DNA of 38,944 nt from Desulfocapsa sp. (GTDB lineage Bacteria > Desulfobacterota > Desulfobulbia > Desulfobulbales > Desulfocapsaceae), in contig JAOZQU010000008.1 in NCBI GenBank assembly GCA_029932055.1, positions 1 through 38,944 of the forward strand, in the 5' to 3' direction. The notes below the pieces were generated by a model, which saw only the letters and a program-made list of their open reading frames with translations, was not told the DNA's origin and made no database searches. Shown here piece by piece: positions 15,664 through 25,583 of the stretch (its first letter is position 1; each line of letters opens with the position of its first letter). Both the position numbers and the translations under genes were made by a program.

Positions 15664-17070
15664 ATGAAAATATTTCCTGATTGTCTGTATACATTTTTTT
15701 TGTGGATTTTTACTGCCACACTTGTCTCCGGCTGCTTTTATAAAGTGCCTGTGCCGGTACAGGAAAGTCCTCCGTCTTTTCCGGAGAACTGGAGCAACAG
15801 CCATCTTCGCGAACCGGTTTCAGGGATCTGGTTACCTGTCCAATATCGCAATCTCCTCATGCAACTTATAGATGAGGGAATACGGAATAATCAGCAATTG
15901 AAAGCTCAGGCTGCACGTGTTGATATGGCAGTGCAGAATGCTTTGATTGCGGGAGCTGATGCGGTCCCCCAGTTATCTGCTTTTCTGCGGGGCGGCCGAC
16001 AGCGCAGTCAAAGCACTCGGGACAGTTTTGATGTGGGGCTGGATCTCGGCTGGGAACTTGATCTTTTAGGGAAACTGGATGATCGCGAGCAGGCAGCTCT
16101 CTTTGAGGCTTCAATGAGTGTTGAGAACTGGCGGGAAATCCGTCTGAGTCTGGTTGCTGAGATAGCAGGACAGTGGTTTACGCTCCTTGAGAATTATCAG
16201 CAGTTAGCGCTTATCCAGCAAAGAGAGCAGAATCTCAGCCAAAATCTGCAAATCATCGAAGAAGGATATACGATGGGGATCAGCCCATCCCTTGATCTTC
16301 ATCTGGCCAGGGCCGATTTCTCAGCAATCCTTGCAAGAGTTGTTGCCAGAGAGCAGGAAATGCGGACACAGATCCGCAGGATGGAATATCTCCTGGGCAG
16401 GTATCCTGAGACAGAGCTTGTTGCAGCAGGAACGCTCCCTCGTGAAATGGTTGACATTCCGGCTGGAATTCCCGCAAATATTCTTACTCGCCGCCCGGAT
16501 ATCCTTGCCGCCGGTCATACATTGGCTGCTGCCAATCTTCGGGTGGCTGAGGCCTATAAAAATCGTTTTCCCAGTCTCCGTCTCACGGGAAGTTATGGTA
16601 GCAGCACAGACTCTCTGAACCGGCTTATTAGCAGCGACTCTGTGGTCTGGTCTCTCTTTGCCGGATTGACAACACCTCTTCTCGATGGTGGACGATTGGC
16701 GGCAATGCAGGAAAAAAATATGGCCGGGGCAAGAGTTGCTGCTGCACTCTATACAGATACAGTTCTTTTGGCCTTTGTGGAAGTCGAAAACAGCCTTGAA
16801 GCCGAGCAGCGTCTTAAACAGCAGCAACACCTGCTTGAACGTGCATCAGAAGATTCAGCCAGTGCCGAGGAACTCGCCTTTGAACAGTATCAGAATGGTC
16901 TCGTTAACTTTGTAACGGTTTTGGAGTCCGAACGTCGGGCCTTTGATGCAAAAAGCACAGTGCTTGCCATATACAACGAACGCATGCAAAATCGCATTCG
17001 GCTCTTTCTCGCTCTTGGTGGTGATTTTCCACCCACAGACAGTGAGCCGCCATTTCCTCATTTACCATAG
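15664..17070 (+). CDS. RND efflux outer-membrane lipoprotein (NodT/OprM, TolC superfamily)
   Basis: Lipobox LVSGC; DVGLDLGWELDLLGKLDD, GIPANILTRRPDILAAGHTLAAANLRVAEAYKNRFPSLRLTGSYG. Confidence 0.9.
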   Translation: MKIFPDCLYTFFLWIFTATLVSGCFYKVPVPVQESPPSFPENWSNSHLREPVSGIWLPVQYRNLLMQLIDEGIRNNQQLKAQAARVDMAVQNALIAGADAVPQLSAFLRGGRQRSQSTRDSFDVGLDLGWELDLLGKLDDREQAALFEASMSVENWREIRLSLVAEIAGQWFTLLENYQQLALIQQREQNLSQNLQIIEEGYTMGISPSLDLHLARADFSAILARVVAREQEMRTQIRRMEYLLGRYPETELVAAGTLPREMVDIPAGIPANILTRRPDILAAGHTLAAANLRVAEAYKNRFPSLRLTGSYGSSTDSLNRLISSDSVVWSLFAGLTTPLLDGGRLAAMQEKNMAGARVAAALYTDTVLLAFVEVENSLEAEQRLKQQQHLLERASEDSASAEELAFEQYQNGLVNFVTVLESERRAFDAKSTVLAIYNERMQNRIRLFLALGGDFPPTDSEPPFPHLP

Positions 17071-17076
17071 CTTCCC

Positions 17077-18282
17077 ATGTCAGATACTATTCCCCATAAA
17101 AGTCCCGGCAGGAGAATCGTTAATATTGTCCTGCCCTTTTTTATCCTGGCAATGGCCATAGCTATTGGCAGGTATCTTTTTCTTAATCCACCAGAAGAAA
17201 AAAAACGAAACGCCCCCAAACGGCCAGTAATAAGCGTTGAAACAATGCATCTGGAAGCGCGGGAATATCAGGTGAAGATTAACGGTTTCGGCACAGTACA
17301 ACCAGGAAGTAAAGGATCGGTTGTAAGTCAGATACAGGGTGTTATAACAGAGCTTGGCGACAATATTCAGGATGGCTCTTTTTTTATGAAGGGTGAATTG
17401 CTTTTCAAAATTGATGATCGCGATTATCTGGCAGCGCTGAAAATTACCGAGGCATCTCTCAGTGAAGCCAAGGCAAAGCTTGTAGAGGAAGAAGCACGAT
17501 CCGATCAGGCCATGCGCAATTGGCAACGTCTTGGGAAAGGTGGTGAGGCCAGTGATCTTGTACTCCGCAAGCCTTACCTGGCAACTGCCCAGGCTGCTGT
17601 TCTCAGTGCTGAGGCGAAAAAGGAACAGGCGCAGCTGGCTCTGGAGCGCACTCGTCTCCTTGCTCCCTATACCGGACGTGTACTTGAAAAGATAGTAGAT
17701 ATCGGACAGTTTGTAAGTGTGGGCAGTAAACTGGCGGAGATCTATGCAACTCATAATTTTGAGGTTCGAATTCCACTCAATCAGCGTCAACAGGAGCTTC
17801 TGGACTTGCCGGAACAATTTCTCCCCATTTCTTCGCAAAGAGGATCTGAAGTCGAAATAAGCAGTGGACAGGGAGCGAAAGAAAAAAAATGGCGAGGCCG
17901 GGTGTTAAGAACTGAGGCTATCCTTGATCCCAAGAACCAGCAGTTGTTCGTGGTGGTGCGTATCAGCAAATCTTCTGAGCAGCAGGAAGGCAGCATTCAA
18001 CTGCCTAAGATTGGTCAATTTGTCCGGGTTGCAATCCAGGGCAAAACCTTTGATAAAGTTTTTCTTATTCCTTCTCACACTCTCTATACCAATAACGAAG
18101 TGATCATTCTCCATGATGGAAAACTTGCAAGACGTCAGGTTTCCGTTATCAACAGGGGTGAACACTACGCTGTCATTGATTCGGGACTTGTTCCAGGCGA
18201 ACAACTGGTAACAACTCCATTGGGAGGTATAACCACTGGAACTGAAGCCAGGCAAGTGGGTCGGAAAGGGCGAGAACACTGA
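17077..18282 (+). CDS. RND periplasmic adaptor (HlyD/MFP family)
   Basis: FGTVQPGSKGSVVSQIQGVITELGDNIQDGSFFMKGELLFKIDDRDY...RLLAPYTGRVLEKIVDIGQFVSVGSKLAEIYA. Confidence 0.92.
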   Translation: MSDTIPHKSPGRRIVNIVLPFFILAMAIAIGRYLFLNPPEEKKRNAPKRPVISVETMHLEAREYQVKINGFGTVQPGSKGSVVSQIQGVITELGDNIQDGSFFMKGELLFKIDDRDYLAALKITEASLSEAKAKLVEEEARSDQAMRNWQRLGKGGEASDLVLRKPYLATAQAAVLSAEAKKEQAQLALERTRLLAPYTGRVLEKIVDIGQFVSVGSKLAEIYATHNFEVRIPLNQRQQELLDLPEQFLPISSQRGSEVEISSGQGAKEKKWRGRVLRTEAILDPKNQQLFVVVRISKSSEQQEGSIQLPKIGQFVRVAIQGKTFDKVFLIPSHTLYTNNEVIILHDGKLARRQVSVINRGEHYAVIDSGLVPGEQLVTTPLGGITTGTEARQVGRKGREH

Positions 18283-21200
18283 TGCCCAAGCTCATTGAAT
18301 GGTTTATCCGCAACCATGTGGCCGCAAATCTCCTCATGATTCTTATTGTTTTTCTGGGATTGCGCGCAACCATTGTCTCCATTCCCCTTGAGGTTTTTCC
18401 TGCCTTTGAGCTCGATGTTATCAACATTCAGGTAGTCCTTCCCGGGGCAACTCCGGAAGAGGCTGAAGAGACACTTGCTGTACGAGTGGAAGAAGCTGTC
18501 TACGATCTTGAAGGCATTGAACAGTTGATTTCCAGATCTTCGGAAGGCGGTACCACTGTTTCAGTAGAAGTGGATGCTCAGTATGATCTTCGTGAGTTAT
18601 TAAGTGATGTCAAGACCCGGGTAGATGCTATAAACACCTTTCCTGCTGATGCGGAACGTCCTCTGGTCAGCCAGGCGCAACGAAAGCGTGAGGTGATCAG
18701 TGTAGTGTTGTCAGGTGAGGTGGATGACAAAGAGTTGCGGGCACTGGGGACGAAAATCCGGGATGAGCTGCTGCTGCTTCCCGGAATAACCCAGGTTTTT
18801 CTTGAGTCGGTATCTCCTTTTGAAATATCCATAGAGATTTCGGAACAGACCCTGCGTCGCTACAACCTGACCATGGCCCAGGTTGCCGCTGCAGTAAAGC
18901 AAAGCTCGGTTGATCTGTCCGGCGGTGTCATCAAGACCAGGGGCGGAGAGATTCTCCTGCGATCCAAGGGACAGGCCTACTCAACCGAAGAGTTTGCTGC
19001 TATTCCCGTTCGTACGCCCAGTGATGGTACCCGGATTCTTCTAGGTGATATTGCGAACATTAGAGATGGATTTGATCAGACACCCATCAAGGTTCGTTTC
19101 AATAAACAAAATGCACTTCTCATCGAGGTGTACCGCATTGGTGAACAGAACGCCATTCAGGTAGCAAAACAGATAAAAACATACATTGAAGACAAACGTT
19201 CGACTCTGCCCTCCGGTGTCCATATTAACTACTGGAAAGATCGTTCCCGCATAGTTAAGGCTCGTCTGCAGACCTTGGCTAACAGCGCCATGCAAGGAGG
19301 CTTGCTGGTGGCCATCCTGCTTTCACTGTTTCTTCGGCCGGCCATTGCTTTTTGGGTTTGTATAGGGATTCCTGTCAGTTTTCTGGGTGGTCTCTGGGCC
19401 ATGCCCTATCAGGGAGTGACCCTCAATCTTATCTCACTTTTTGCCTTTATCACTGTGCTCGGTATTCTGGTGGACGATGCCATAGTTACAGGAGAAAATA
19501 TCTACACCCATTTACAAAAAGGAACAGATCCTCTAGAGGCCGCAATAACAGGGACAAAAGAGGTCTCTATCCCAGTGACATTCGGCGTGTTAACCACCAT
19601 GGCCGCCTTTTATCCGCTCACCATGATTGCAGGGGTTCGCGGACAACTCTTTGCCCAGATACCGGCCATTGTGATTCCGGTGCTCTTTTTTTCTCTGGTT
19701 GAATCCAAACTGATCCTTCCTGCCCATCTAAAACATCTTAAACGGCAAAAAGAAGAAAGCGTCGGCATGCTTTCCAGGTTGCAGCAAAGAATTGCGACTG
19801 GCTTTGAACAGGCTGTTTTTCGATTTTACCGTCCTTTCCTTGATCGCTGCCTGAGAACTCCTTGGATCACCCTTGCTCTTGCCACTGCTACCTTGATTAT
19901 TGTGCTTTCCGTGGTGTTCAGTGGTTGGACACGCTTTGTTTTTTTTCCAAGGGTGCCCAGTGAAACCGTGCGGGTAAGTCTCACCATGCCTGCCGGTACA
20001 GCCTTTCATATCACTGACAACGCAATTGAACACATTGTGACCCAGGCCGTAAAGCTCAGGGGAAAATACAATGATCCTGCCAGTGGGAAAAGTGTTATTA
20101 AAAATATCCTTTCCACCACCGGCTCATCGGGTGGTACTTCTTCGGGCCAGACCAACAGAGGCAGGGTACTTTTGGAACTGGAGCCACCTGAATCACGTCA
20201 TATTGCCATTAAAAGTACTGATCTGGTAAAAGAATGGCGGAAAATGATCGGCCGTATTGCCGGTATGGAAAGTCTGACCATGCGGGCGGAAATCGGCAGG
20301 GGCGGCTCTCCCATTGATGTGCAGCTTACCGGACAGGAGTTTTCGACACTGAAACAGGTTGCGACCAGTGTGAAAAAGAAACTTTCCGAGTTCCCGGCAG
20401 TTTTTGATATTGAAGATAGTCTTGCCCAGGGAAAACAGGAGTTACAGCTGCAGATAAAACCCGAGGCTCAAGCGCTTGGTCTCAGTTTGGCTGATCTGGC
20501 CAGACAAGTACGTCAGGCCTTTTTCGGGTATGAGGTTCAACGTATCTTAAGGGGGCGGGATGATGTTCGGGTCTATATCCGCTACCCGGAAGAGGAGAGG
20601 AATTCTCTCTATAATCTGGATTCCATGCTCATTCGAACTGCAGATGGTGCCGAAGTTCCTTTTATCGAAGTTGCGGATCTGGTGGCCAGCCAGAGCCCAT
20701 CAAGGATCACCCGCATTGATCAGCGCAGATCCTTGAATATTACGGCTGATGTGGATAAGCAAAAGGCTAACATCGAGGCCATAAAGAGGGACATCAGCCG
20801 TTCCATGGATGAACTCCTTTTACGTTTTCCAACTATTCGCTACACCATTGAGGGTGAAGCAAAAGAACAGCGTCAGTCTTTCAAGGGGCTGAAGAGTGGT
20901 CTGATCCTGGTACTTTTTGTTATTTACGGGCTCCTGGCAATTCCGTTTCGCTCCTACTGGCAACCGCTCATTGTTATGTCTATGATTCCGTTTGGAGCAG
21001 TCGGCGCTGTTGCTGGTCACTGGCTCATGGGCAAACCACTGACCATCATGAGCCTTATGGGTATGCTTGCCCTCACCGGGGTGGTGGTCAATGACAGCCT
21101 GGTGCTGGTGGATTATATCAACAGAAAACGACGGGCAGGTGTGCCATTATCCACAGCTGTAAGCCAGGCCGGAGTCGCCAGATTCAGAGCAGTTGTGCTC

Positions 21201-21395
21201 ACCTCTCTTACGACTTTTGCTGGGCTCGCACCATTGATATTTGAAAAATCAACACAGGCACAATTCCTGATTCCCATGGCCATCTCGCTAGGTTTCGGGA
21301 TTATGTTTGCCACAATTTGTACTCTAGTGCTACTCCCTGTGAATTATCTGCTCTTTACCAGATTTGGACAGATATCAGTCAGACTGTTTAGGTGA
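18282..21395 (+). CDS. RND efflux permease (AcrB/HAE1-like)
   Basis: 1037 aa; VVLPGATPEEAEETLAVRVEEAVYDLEGIEQL, GILVDDAIVTGENIYTHLQKG, LTGVVVNDSLVLVDYIN. TGATG overlap with the adaptor. Confidence 0.95.
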   Translation: MPKLIEWFIRNHVAANLLMILIVFLGLRATIVSIPLEVFPAFELDVINIQVVLPGATPEEAEETLAVRVEEAVYDLEGIEQLISRSSEGGTTVSVEVDAQYDLRELLSDVKTRVDAINTFPADAERPLVSQAQRKREVISVVLSGEVDDKELRALGTKIRDELLLLPGITQVFLESVSPFEISIEISEQTLRRYNLTMAQVAAAVKQSSVDLSGGVIKTRGGEILLRSKGQAYSTEEFAAIPVRTPSDGTRILLGDIANIRDGFDQTPIKVRFNKQNALLIEVYRIGEQNAIQVAKQIKTYIEDKRSTLPSGVHINYWKDRSRIVKARLQTLANSAMQGGLLVAILLSLFLRPAIAFWVCIGIPVSFLGGLWAMPYQGVTLNLISLFAFITVLGILVDDAIVTGENIYTHLQKGTDPLEAAITGTKEVSIPVTFGVLTTMAAFYPLTMIAGVRGQLFAQIPAIVIPVLFFSLVESKLILPAHLKHLKRQKEESVGMLSRLQQRIATGFEQAVFRFYRPFLDRCLRTPWITLALATATLIIVLSVVFSGWTRFVFFPRVPSETVRVSLTMPAGTAFHITDNAIEHIVTQAVKLRGKYNDPASGKSVIKNILSTTGSSGGTSSGQTNRGRVLLELEPPESRHIAIKSTDLVKEWRKMIGRIAGMESLTMRAEIGRGGSPIDVQLTGQEFSTLKQVATSVKKKLSEFPAVFDIEDSLAQGKQELQLQIKPEAQALGLSLADLARQVRQAFFGYEVQRILRGRDDVRVYIRYPEEERNSLYNLDSMLIRTADGAEVPFIEVADLVASQSPSRITRIDQRRSLNITADVDKQKANIEAIKRDISRSMDELLLRFPTIRYTIEGEAKEQRQSFKGLKSGLILVLFVIYGLLAIPFRSYWQPLIVMSMIPFGAVGAVAGHWLMGKPLTIMSLMGMLALTGVVVNDSLVLVDYINRKRRAGVPLSTAVSQAGVARFRAVVLTSLTTFAGLAPLIFEKSTQAQFLIPMAISLGFGIMFATICTLVLLPVNYLLFTRFGQISVRLFR

Positions 21396-23084
21396 ACCAT
21401 GTTCATCTCGGTGTTTTTTCATTTTTTCTTTGGTCTTCGTTGAGGTGGAGAGTACCGCGCGGTTTCTGCCATTTCGTTTTGCTTCATAAAGTGCTTTATC
21501 CGCCTTACCGATCAAACGCCCATCTTGCATATCAATGTCATTGTTGATTGTGGCCACACCGATACTGACGGTAACTTTGATTGTTTTTCCATCTGCAGTG
21601 ACCTCGTTCTGCTCCACTGCTTGTCGGATACGTTCTGCCGTCTGCAGAGCTTCCTGTTCCTTGATGTCATCCAGAATAATTAGGAATTCTTCACCACCAT
21701 AGCGTCCTGCAGTGTCAATTGAACGTAACATCTCACTGAATAGTTTTCCAATACTGATCAACACTGCATCACCGGCTAGATGACCATAGCAATCATTGAC
21801 TTGTTTGAAGTGATCAAGATCTGCCATCAGAATTGTGAAAGGGGTTTGGTGGCGGGCATAGCGTTTAATGTGCAGTGCAAACATCTCCATTAAACGTTTG
21901 CGATTAGAGAGGCCCGTGAGTGCATCTACTGTTGAGAGCTTTTCTAATTCGTCATGGTTTTTTCGGAGACGGACCACCATATCATTAAAAACCGATATGG
22001 TAAAACCAAGTTCATCTCTGTTTTGAACAGGCAGTTTTACATTCAGATCACCATCAGCCACCTGAATGGCGCCGTTAATCAACTTCTTTAAAGGTGAAAG
22101 GATACTGTAAGAGAGTATGAATGCGGCTATCCCAACGACTGATAACAGTATTGCAAGAATTGAAAGGGTGATGTTTTTTAATGCCAGTACCTCGGCAAAG
22201 ACCTGCGTGTAATTTTTCTCCATTACAATGCCCCATGGGAGATGTGGCAGCGGGGTAAAGAGACCCACGACCTTTGTGCCATTAGCATTCATATAGGTGG
22301 ATAGTTCCATGGGCGTGTCGTACAATTTCTTAAACCTGTTGCGGTCAGGTGACATCATTGGCTCCGGTTTTTGTATCATTTTCCCGGAGATGAGGAATGA
22401 GCCGTCTTTATTGAGAAGCGAGAGGTGAGTAGATTCCGAAAGGGCGATGGAGTTGATTACCGAATCCAGCCATTTAATGCTGAATTCTGTTGCCAGAAGC
22501 CCGAGAAAGCCTTGCTCATGCGAAAATATGGGCGTTGCAATCAAAAATGTGGGTTCGGTCGACAGGTCGCCACTATCTGTCTCTCCGATGATCATTTTGT
22601 TTTGCTGAAGTTGTTCCTGCCAGTTGTCAGGAAGTGTTATGCCTGCTGTGGTTTCGTGGCTTTGGGCAACCGGAAATCCGATATTGTCAAGCACCTGCAG
22701 CCGCTGGTACTCCTGGAATTGGGATTGAACTAGTACAAGATATTCAGCAATTACCTTGCTTGCTGTTGTCAGTTGTTCGGCTGCATTTTTTTCGTCGGAT
22801 TGTTTTGCGTGGATGACGTGCTCTAAGTTTTCAGAAATTACAAATGAGTTGGAGAATACCCTCATATTATAGGCACTCTCTTTGAACCAGAGTTTTGCTT
22901 CACTCTGGGCCTGGTTAATTGTGCTATGCAGTTCCAACTCAGCCTTTCCCTGCAATAGTTTTTTTGTCTGGGCATAGAAAAGCCATCCCAAGCCCAGCGA
23001 GGGAGTAAGGGTAACAATGAGGGCAAAGACAAGGATTCGGTTTCTGATACCAAATGTTGTGATTTTATGATCGAAATCTGTCAT
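21375..23084 (-). CDS. Cache-HAMP-GGDEF diguanylate cyclase
   Basis: Two TM segments around a Cache-like periplasmic domain; HAMP (LKKLINGAIQVADGDLNVKLPVQNRDELG); DALTGLSNRKRL...AGRYGGEEFLIILDD. Confidence 0.93.
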   Translation of the reverse strand: MTDFDHKITTFGIRNRILVFALIVTLTPSLGLGWLFYAQTKKLLQGKAELELHSTINQAQSEAKLWFKESAYNMRVFSNSFVISENLEHVIHAKQSDEKNAAEQLTTASKVIAEYLVLVQSQFQEYQRLQVLDNIGFPVAQSHETTAGITLPDNWQEQLQQNKMIIGETDSGDLSTEPTFLIATPIFSHEQGFLGLLATEFSIKWLDSVINSIALSESTHLSLLNKDGSFLISGKMIQKPEPMMSPDRNRFKKLYDTPMELSTYMNANGTKVVGLFTPLPHLPWGIVMEKNYTQVFAEVLALKNITLSILAILLSVVGIAAFILSYSILSPLKKLINGAIQVADGDLNVKLPVQNRDELGFTISVFNDMVVRLRKNHDELEKLSTVDALTGLSNRKRLMEMFALHIKRYARHQTPFTILMADLDHFKQVNDCYGHLAGDAVLISIGKLFSEMLRSIDTAGRYGGEEFLIILDDIKEQEALQTAERIRQAVEQNEVTADGKTIKVTVSIGVATINNDIDMQDGRLIGKADKALYEAKRNGRNRAVLSTSTKTKEKMKKHRDEHGSPKQSD

Positions 23085-23211
23085 GGACTCTCTGGGTTAC
23101 AGTGAAAAGTGGTGCCTTTTTAAATAGAGTAGTCCGAAATTTTTTTTAAAACCAATTATGCATTTAAAAAAGAGGATCATGAGCCCATTTTTTTATGTTT
23201 TTAAGTATTGT

Positions 23212-23847
23212 TTAAAAAAAAGGTTTTGAGGAAAATGCTATGACTTGTCCGTTACGCGGATGGAGGACGGAGAGAAAACTCGCATGCAAAAACATCTGGC
23301 CCCCTTCTTCACCTCGACCGTATAAGGTGTCACCCACAATGGGAACACCGAGTCCCAGTGGATGAGCCGCATGAACGCGCAGCTGGTGGGTTCGTCCGGT
23401 TAACGGGCAAAAGAGAACTCGTGTTGTGTTTTTCTTTTTTTCTGTTGTTCTCCAATGGGTGATCCCCATCTTTCCCTGTTTCGGGTCATAGATCTGTAAA
23501 GGACGATTTTCCGTATCCAACCTGAACGGCAGTTCGATCAGGCCTTTTTCTTTTTCAAGCAGTCCGTCAAGCAGGGCGATATATTCTTTTTTTACCTGAC
23601 GCTGTTCAAATTGTATTGAAAGCTTGCGGTGGGTTTCTTTGTTTCTGGCAAGAAGCATGATTCCTGAGGTGTACATGTCCAGACGATGTACAGCCGGCTG
23701 TTTGATACAGTCTGGATAAAGCGTTTTAACCCGGTTGACTACACAATCCTGCTTATCCGGGCCGCGGCCCGGGACTGCAAGAAGGCCACCGGGCTTGTCC
23801 ACCACCAGAAAGTCCGGATCAATGTGGAGAAAAGTCAGTTCTTGCAT
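23212..23847 (-). CDS. RluA-family pseudouridine synthase
   Basis: DFLVVDKPGGLLAVPG, AVHRLDMYTSGIMLLARNKE, CPLTGRTHQLRVHAAHPLGLGVPIVGDTLYG. Confidence 0.92.
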   Translation of the reverse strand: MQELTFLHIDPDFLVVDKPGGLLAVPGRGPDKQDCVVNRVKTLYPDCIKQPAVHRLDMYTSGIMLLARNKETHRKLSIQFEQRQVKKEYIALLDGLLEKEKGLIELPFRLDTENRPLQIYDPKQGKMGITHWRTTEKKKNTTRVLFCPLTGRTHQLRVHAAHPLGLGVPIVGDTLYGRGEEGGQMFLHASFLSVLHPRNGQVIAFSSKPFF

Positions 23848-24608
23848 CTGTCTTCCTTTGTCTCAAGGCCACAGAGAAGAAAGCCAAGGATTGGACCACA
23901 CTTATCTTGGCAGGCAGGATAAAATAATCCCTCATGTCTAGTGGCTGATTTATTCGTCCTGCCCCAATAGAATTCGGCTAATCCCAGGGGCTGCAAGCCA
24001 CGAATGGCCGCATAATTAAGAAGTTTAGGAGCGCAGCAGTCTCCAGTGCCGGTGGGGATTCCTTTTCCCTCTGGAAAAAGATCAAACAGGGAACATTGTT
24101 TTCCTCTAAAATTATGTAGTTTGTAGAGGGCATGAATGTTTTTCATCAGTTGCCGGGAGAGGTTTTTTCTTTTTTGGAGAAGATTTTTGCGGGTGCCTGC
24201 ACTGATTGATACATTGTCCGCCTCCCTGCCCAGAGCTTTGATCTGTTTTTCTTGTGGGTTGTTGAGACGATAAAATTTTTGTACATCAAAGAGAGGGGAC
24301 ACCCAGCCTTTAATCTCCCATATGCCATTGTATTGGCCGGAAAAGGATTTCAGAACTACTTCTTTGCCATCCCGCGTACGGCAGACAAGGACACCAAACA
24401 TTTTTCCCCTTGCCTTGCCATAGAGATAGTCTGTTTGTAACTCTTGGGGGGGGATGGTTGAATCACTGTCAAGGTTGATATGTTTTTTCTTCTCCAGTTG
24501 CCCCATGAGTATTTTAGCAGCATGTAATGCGGGTTCCAGGGCCAGGCTATGAGTATCGCCACAGGAACTGCAAAAAGCATTCGTGATCTTCGGGCTGAGC
24601 ATACTCAT
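23835..24608 (-). CDS. Uncharacterised Cys-rich conserved protein overlapping the RluA-type gene
   Basis: 257 aa with clustered motifs FCSSCGDTHSLALEP, PTGTGDCCAPKLLNYA, LAEFYWG, GLFYPACQDKCGPILGFLLCG. Overlaps the RluA-family gene by 13 nt and the MBL gene by 4 nt. Confidence 0.72.
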   Translation of the reverse strand: MSMLSPKITNAFCSSCGDTHSLALEPALHAAKILMGQLEKKKHINLDSDSTIPPQELQTDYLYGKARGKMFGVLVCRTRDGKEVVLKSFSGQYNGIWEIKGWVSPLFDVQKFYRLNNPQEKQIKALGREADNVSISAGTRKNLLQKRKNLSRQLMKNIHALYKLHNFRGKQCSLFDLFPEGKGIPTGTGDCCAPKLLNYAAIRGLQPLGLAEFYWGRTNKSATRHEGLFYPACQDKCGPILGFLLCGLETKEDRCKN

Positions 24609-25456
24609 GGAATGTGTATTCTGGTTCCAACAGGTGCAAAACGAAATCTGCTGCCGAATATCCGTGCAAGCTGGGCTGCCCGTTCAAGGCCGGTGCAGTG
24701 AGCCGCTGCAAGGCACTGAATATCAAAGGCGTGCAAAGCGTCCACTGTGGCTGCAAATTGTTCATCATCGGCAAAACCGAGGTGGGTTCCCCCAATCACC
24801 GTGTGTATTGGACGATCCGAAAGCTGCTGCTGCACATGATTGAGTATGTTGATGATTCCTGCATGGGCACAGCCAAGGATAATAATCAGTCCCTGTTTGC
24901 TGTCTATGATCAGGGTCTGGTCATCTATATGAGGATCCTGTTGAAGCTTCCCGGTCTTGTCTGCACGCAGAAGCCGGGGATCCTGTTTTTCATAGGAGGT
25001 ATTGCGGGGAATCTCTCCACTTAAATAGATGCCTTCTGCAATGGCACAGAAATTCTTGTTAAAACAAAAATGTGCCCCAAGGGATTCCAGAGAGCTTTTT
25101 GAATGAAGAATTCCTATCTCTCTGTCATTGTTTTTATCACTGTGGCAGCAGCGGTAGCCAAATCCTTGTTCATGGATATGAACATCTATGTTACCTGTCA
25201 ACGGCAGAACAAGTGGCAGGCCGGAACAGTGGTCATAATGCCCGTGACTGAGGACAATCTTGTCGAGCCGGCTAAGATCAAACCCCAGCAAATCACAGTT
25301 GCTGATAATCCCTAATCCCTGTCCTGTATCAAAGAGGATACGCACTGAAGGCGTTGCTATGCCAACCGCCCATCCGTGTTCTCCGATGAGACCGGTTGGG
25401 CCGCCCACACTGTTTTCACAGAGAACTGTTAGGTCGATATCTGTTTGTTGTAACAT
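24605..25456 (-). CDS. MBL-fold metallo-hydrolase
   Basis: KIVLSHGHYDHCSGLPLVL (HxHxDH-type motif), ILGCAHAGIINIL, IGGTHLGF. Confidence 0.9.
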   Translation of the reverse strand: MLQQTDIDLTVLCENSVGGPTGLIGEHGWAVGIATPSVRILFDTGQGLGIISNCDLLGFDLSRLDKIVLSHGHYDHCSGLPLVLPLTGNIDVHIHEQGFGYRCCHSDKNNDREIGILHSKSSLESLGAHFCFNKNFCAIAEGIYLSGEIPRNTSYEKQDPRLLRADKTGKLQQDPHIDDQTLIIDSKQGLIIILGCAHAGIINILNHVQQQLSDRPIHTVIGGTHLGFADDEQFAATVDALHAFDIQCLAAAHCTGLERAAQLARIFGSRFRFAPVGTRIHIP

Positions 25457-25488
25457 TTTTCTCCTCTTGCAAAATGAACGTTATTCTT

Positions 25489-25583
25489 TTTTACGGGTAA
25501 CTATTCAGCGTGTTATTGTTAAGGCATATTACTTCATAAAATCCAGTGTCAGCAAAATTACGCTGAATAGTTACTTTTACGGG
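25489..25583. mobile_element. Miniature inverted-repeat element with candidate 9-bp target-site duplication
   Basis: TTTTACGGG (25489-25497) - TAACTATTCAGCGT (25498-25511) - 48 nt - ACGCTGAATAGTTA (25560-25573) - C - TTTTACGGG (25575-25583): perfect 14-bp inverted repeat, perfect 9-bp direct repeat. Confidence 0.65.

Noticed and set aside
16321-16830. 169-aa minus-strand ORF
   Set aside because: Antisense shadow of the NodT-type outer-membrane lipoprotein gene.
17080-17838. 252-aa minus-strand ORF
   Set aside because: Lies antisense inside the clearly coding RND adaptor gene; composition is that of a shadow ORF.
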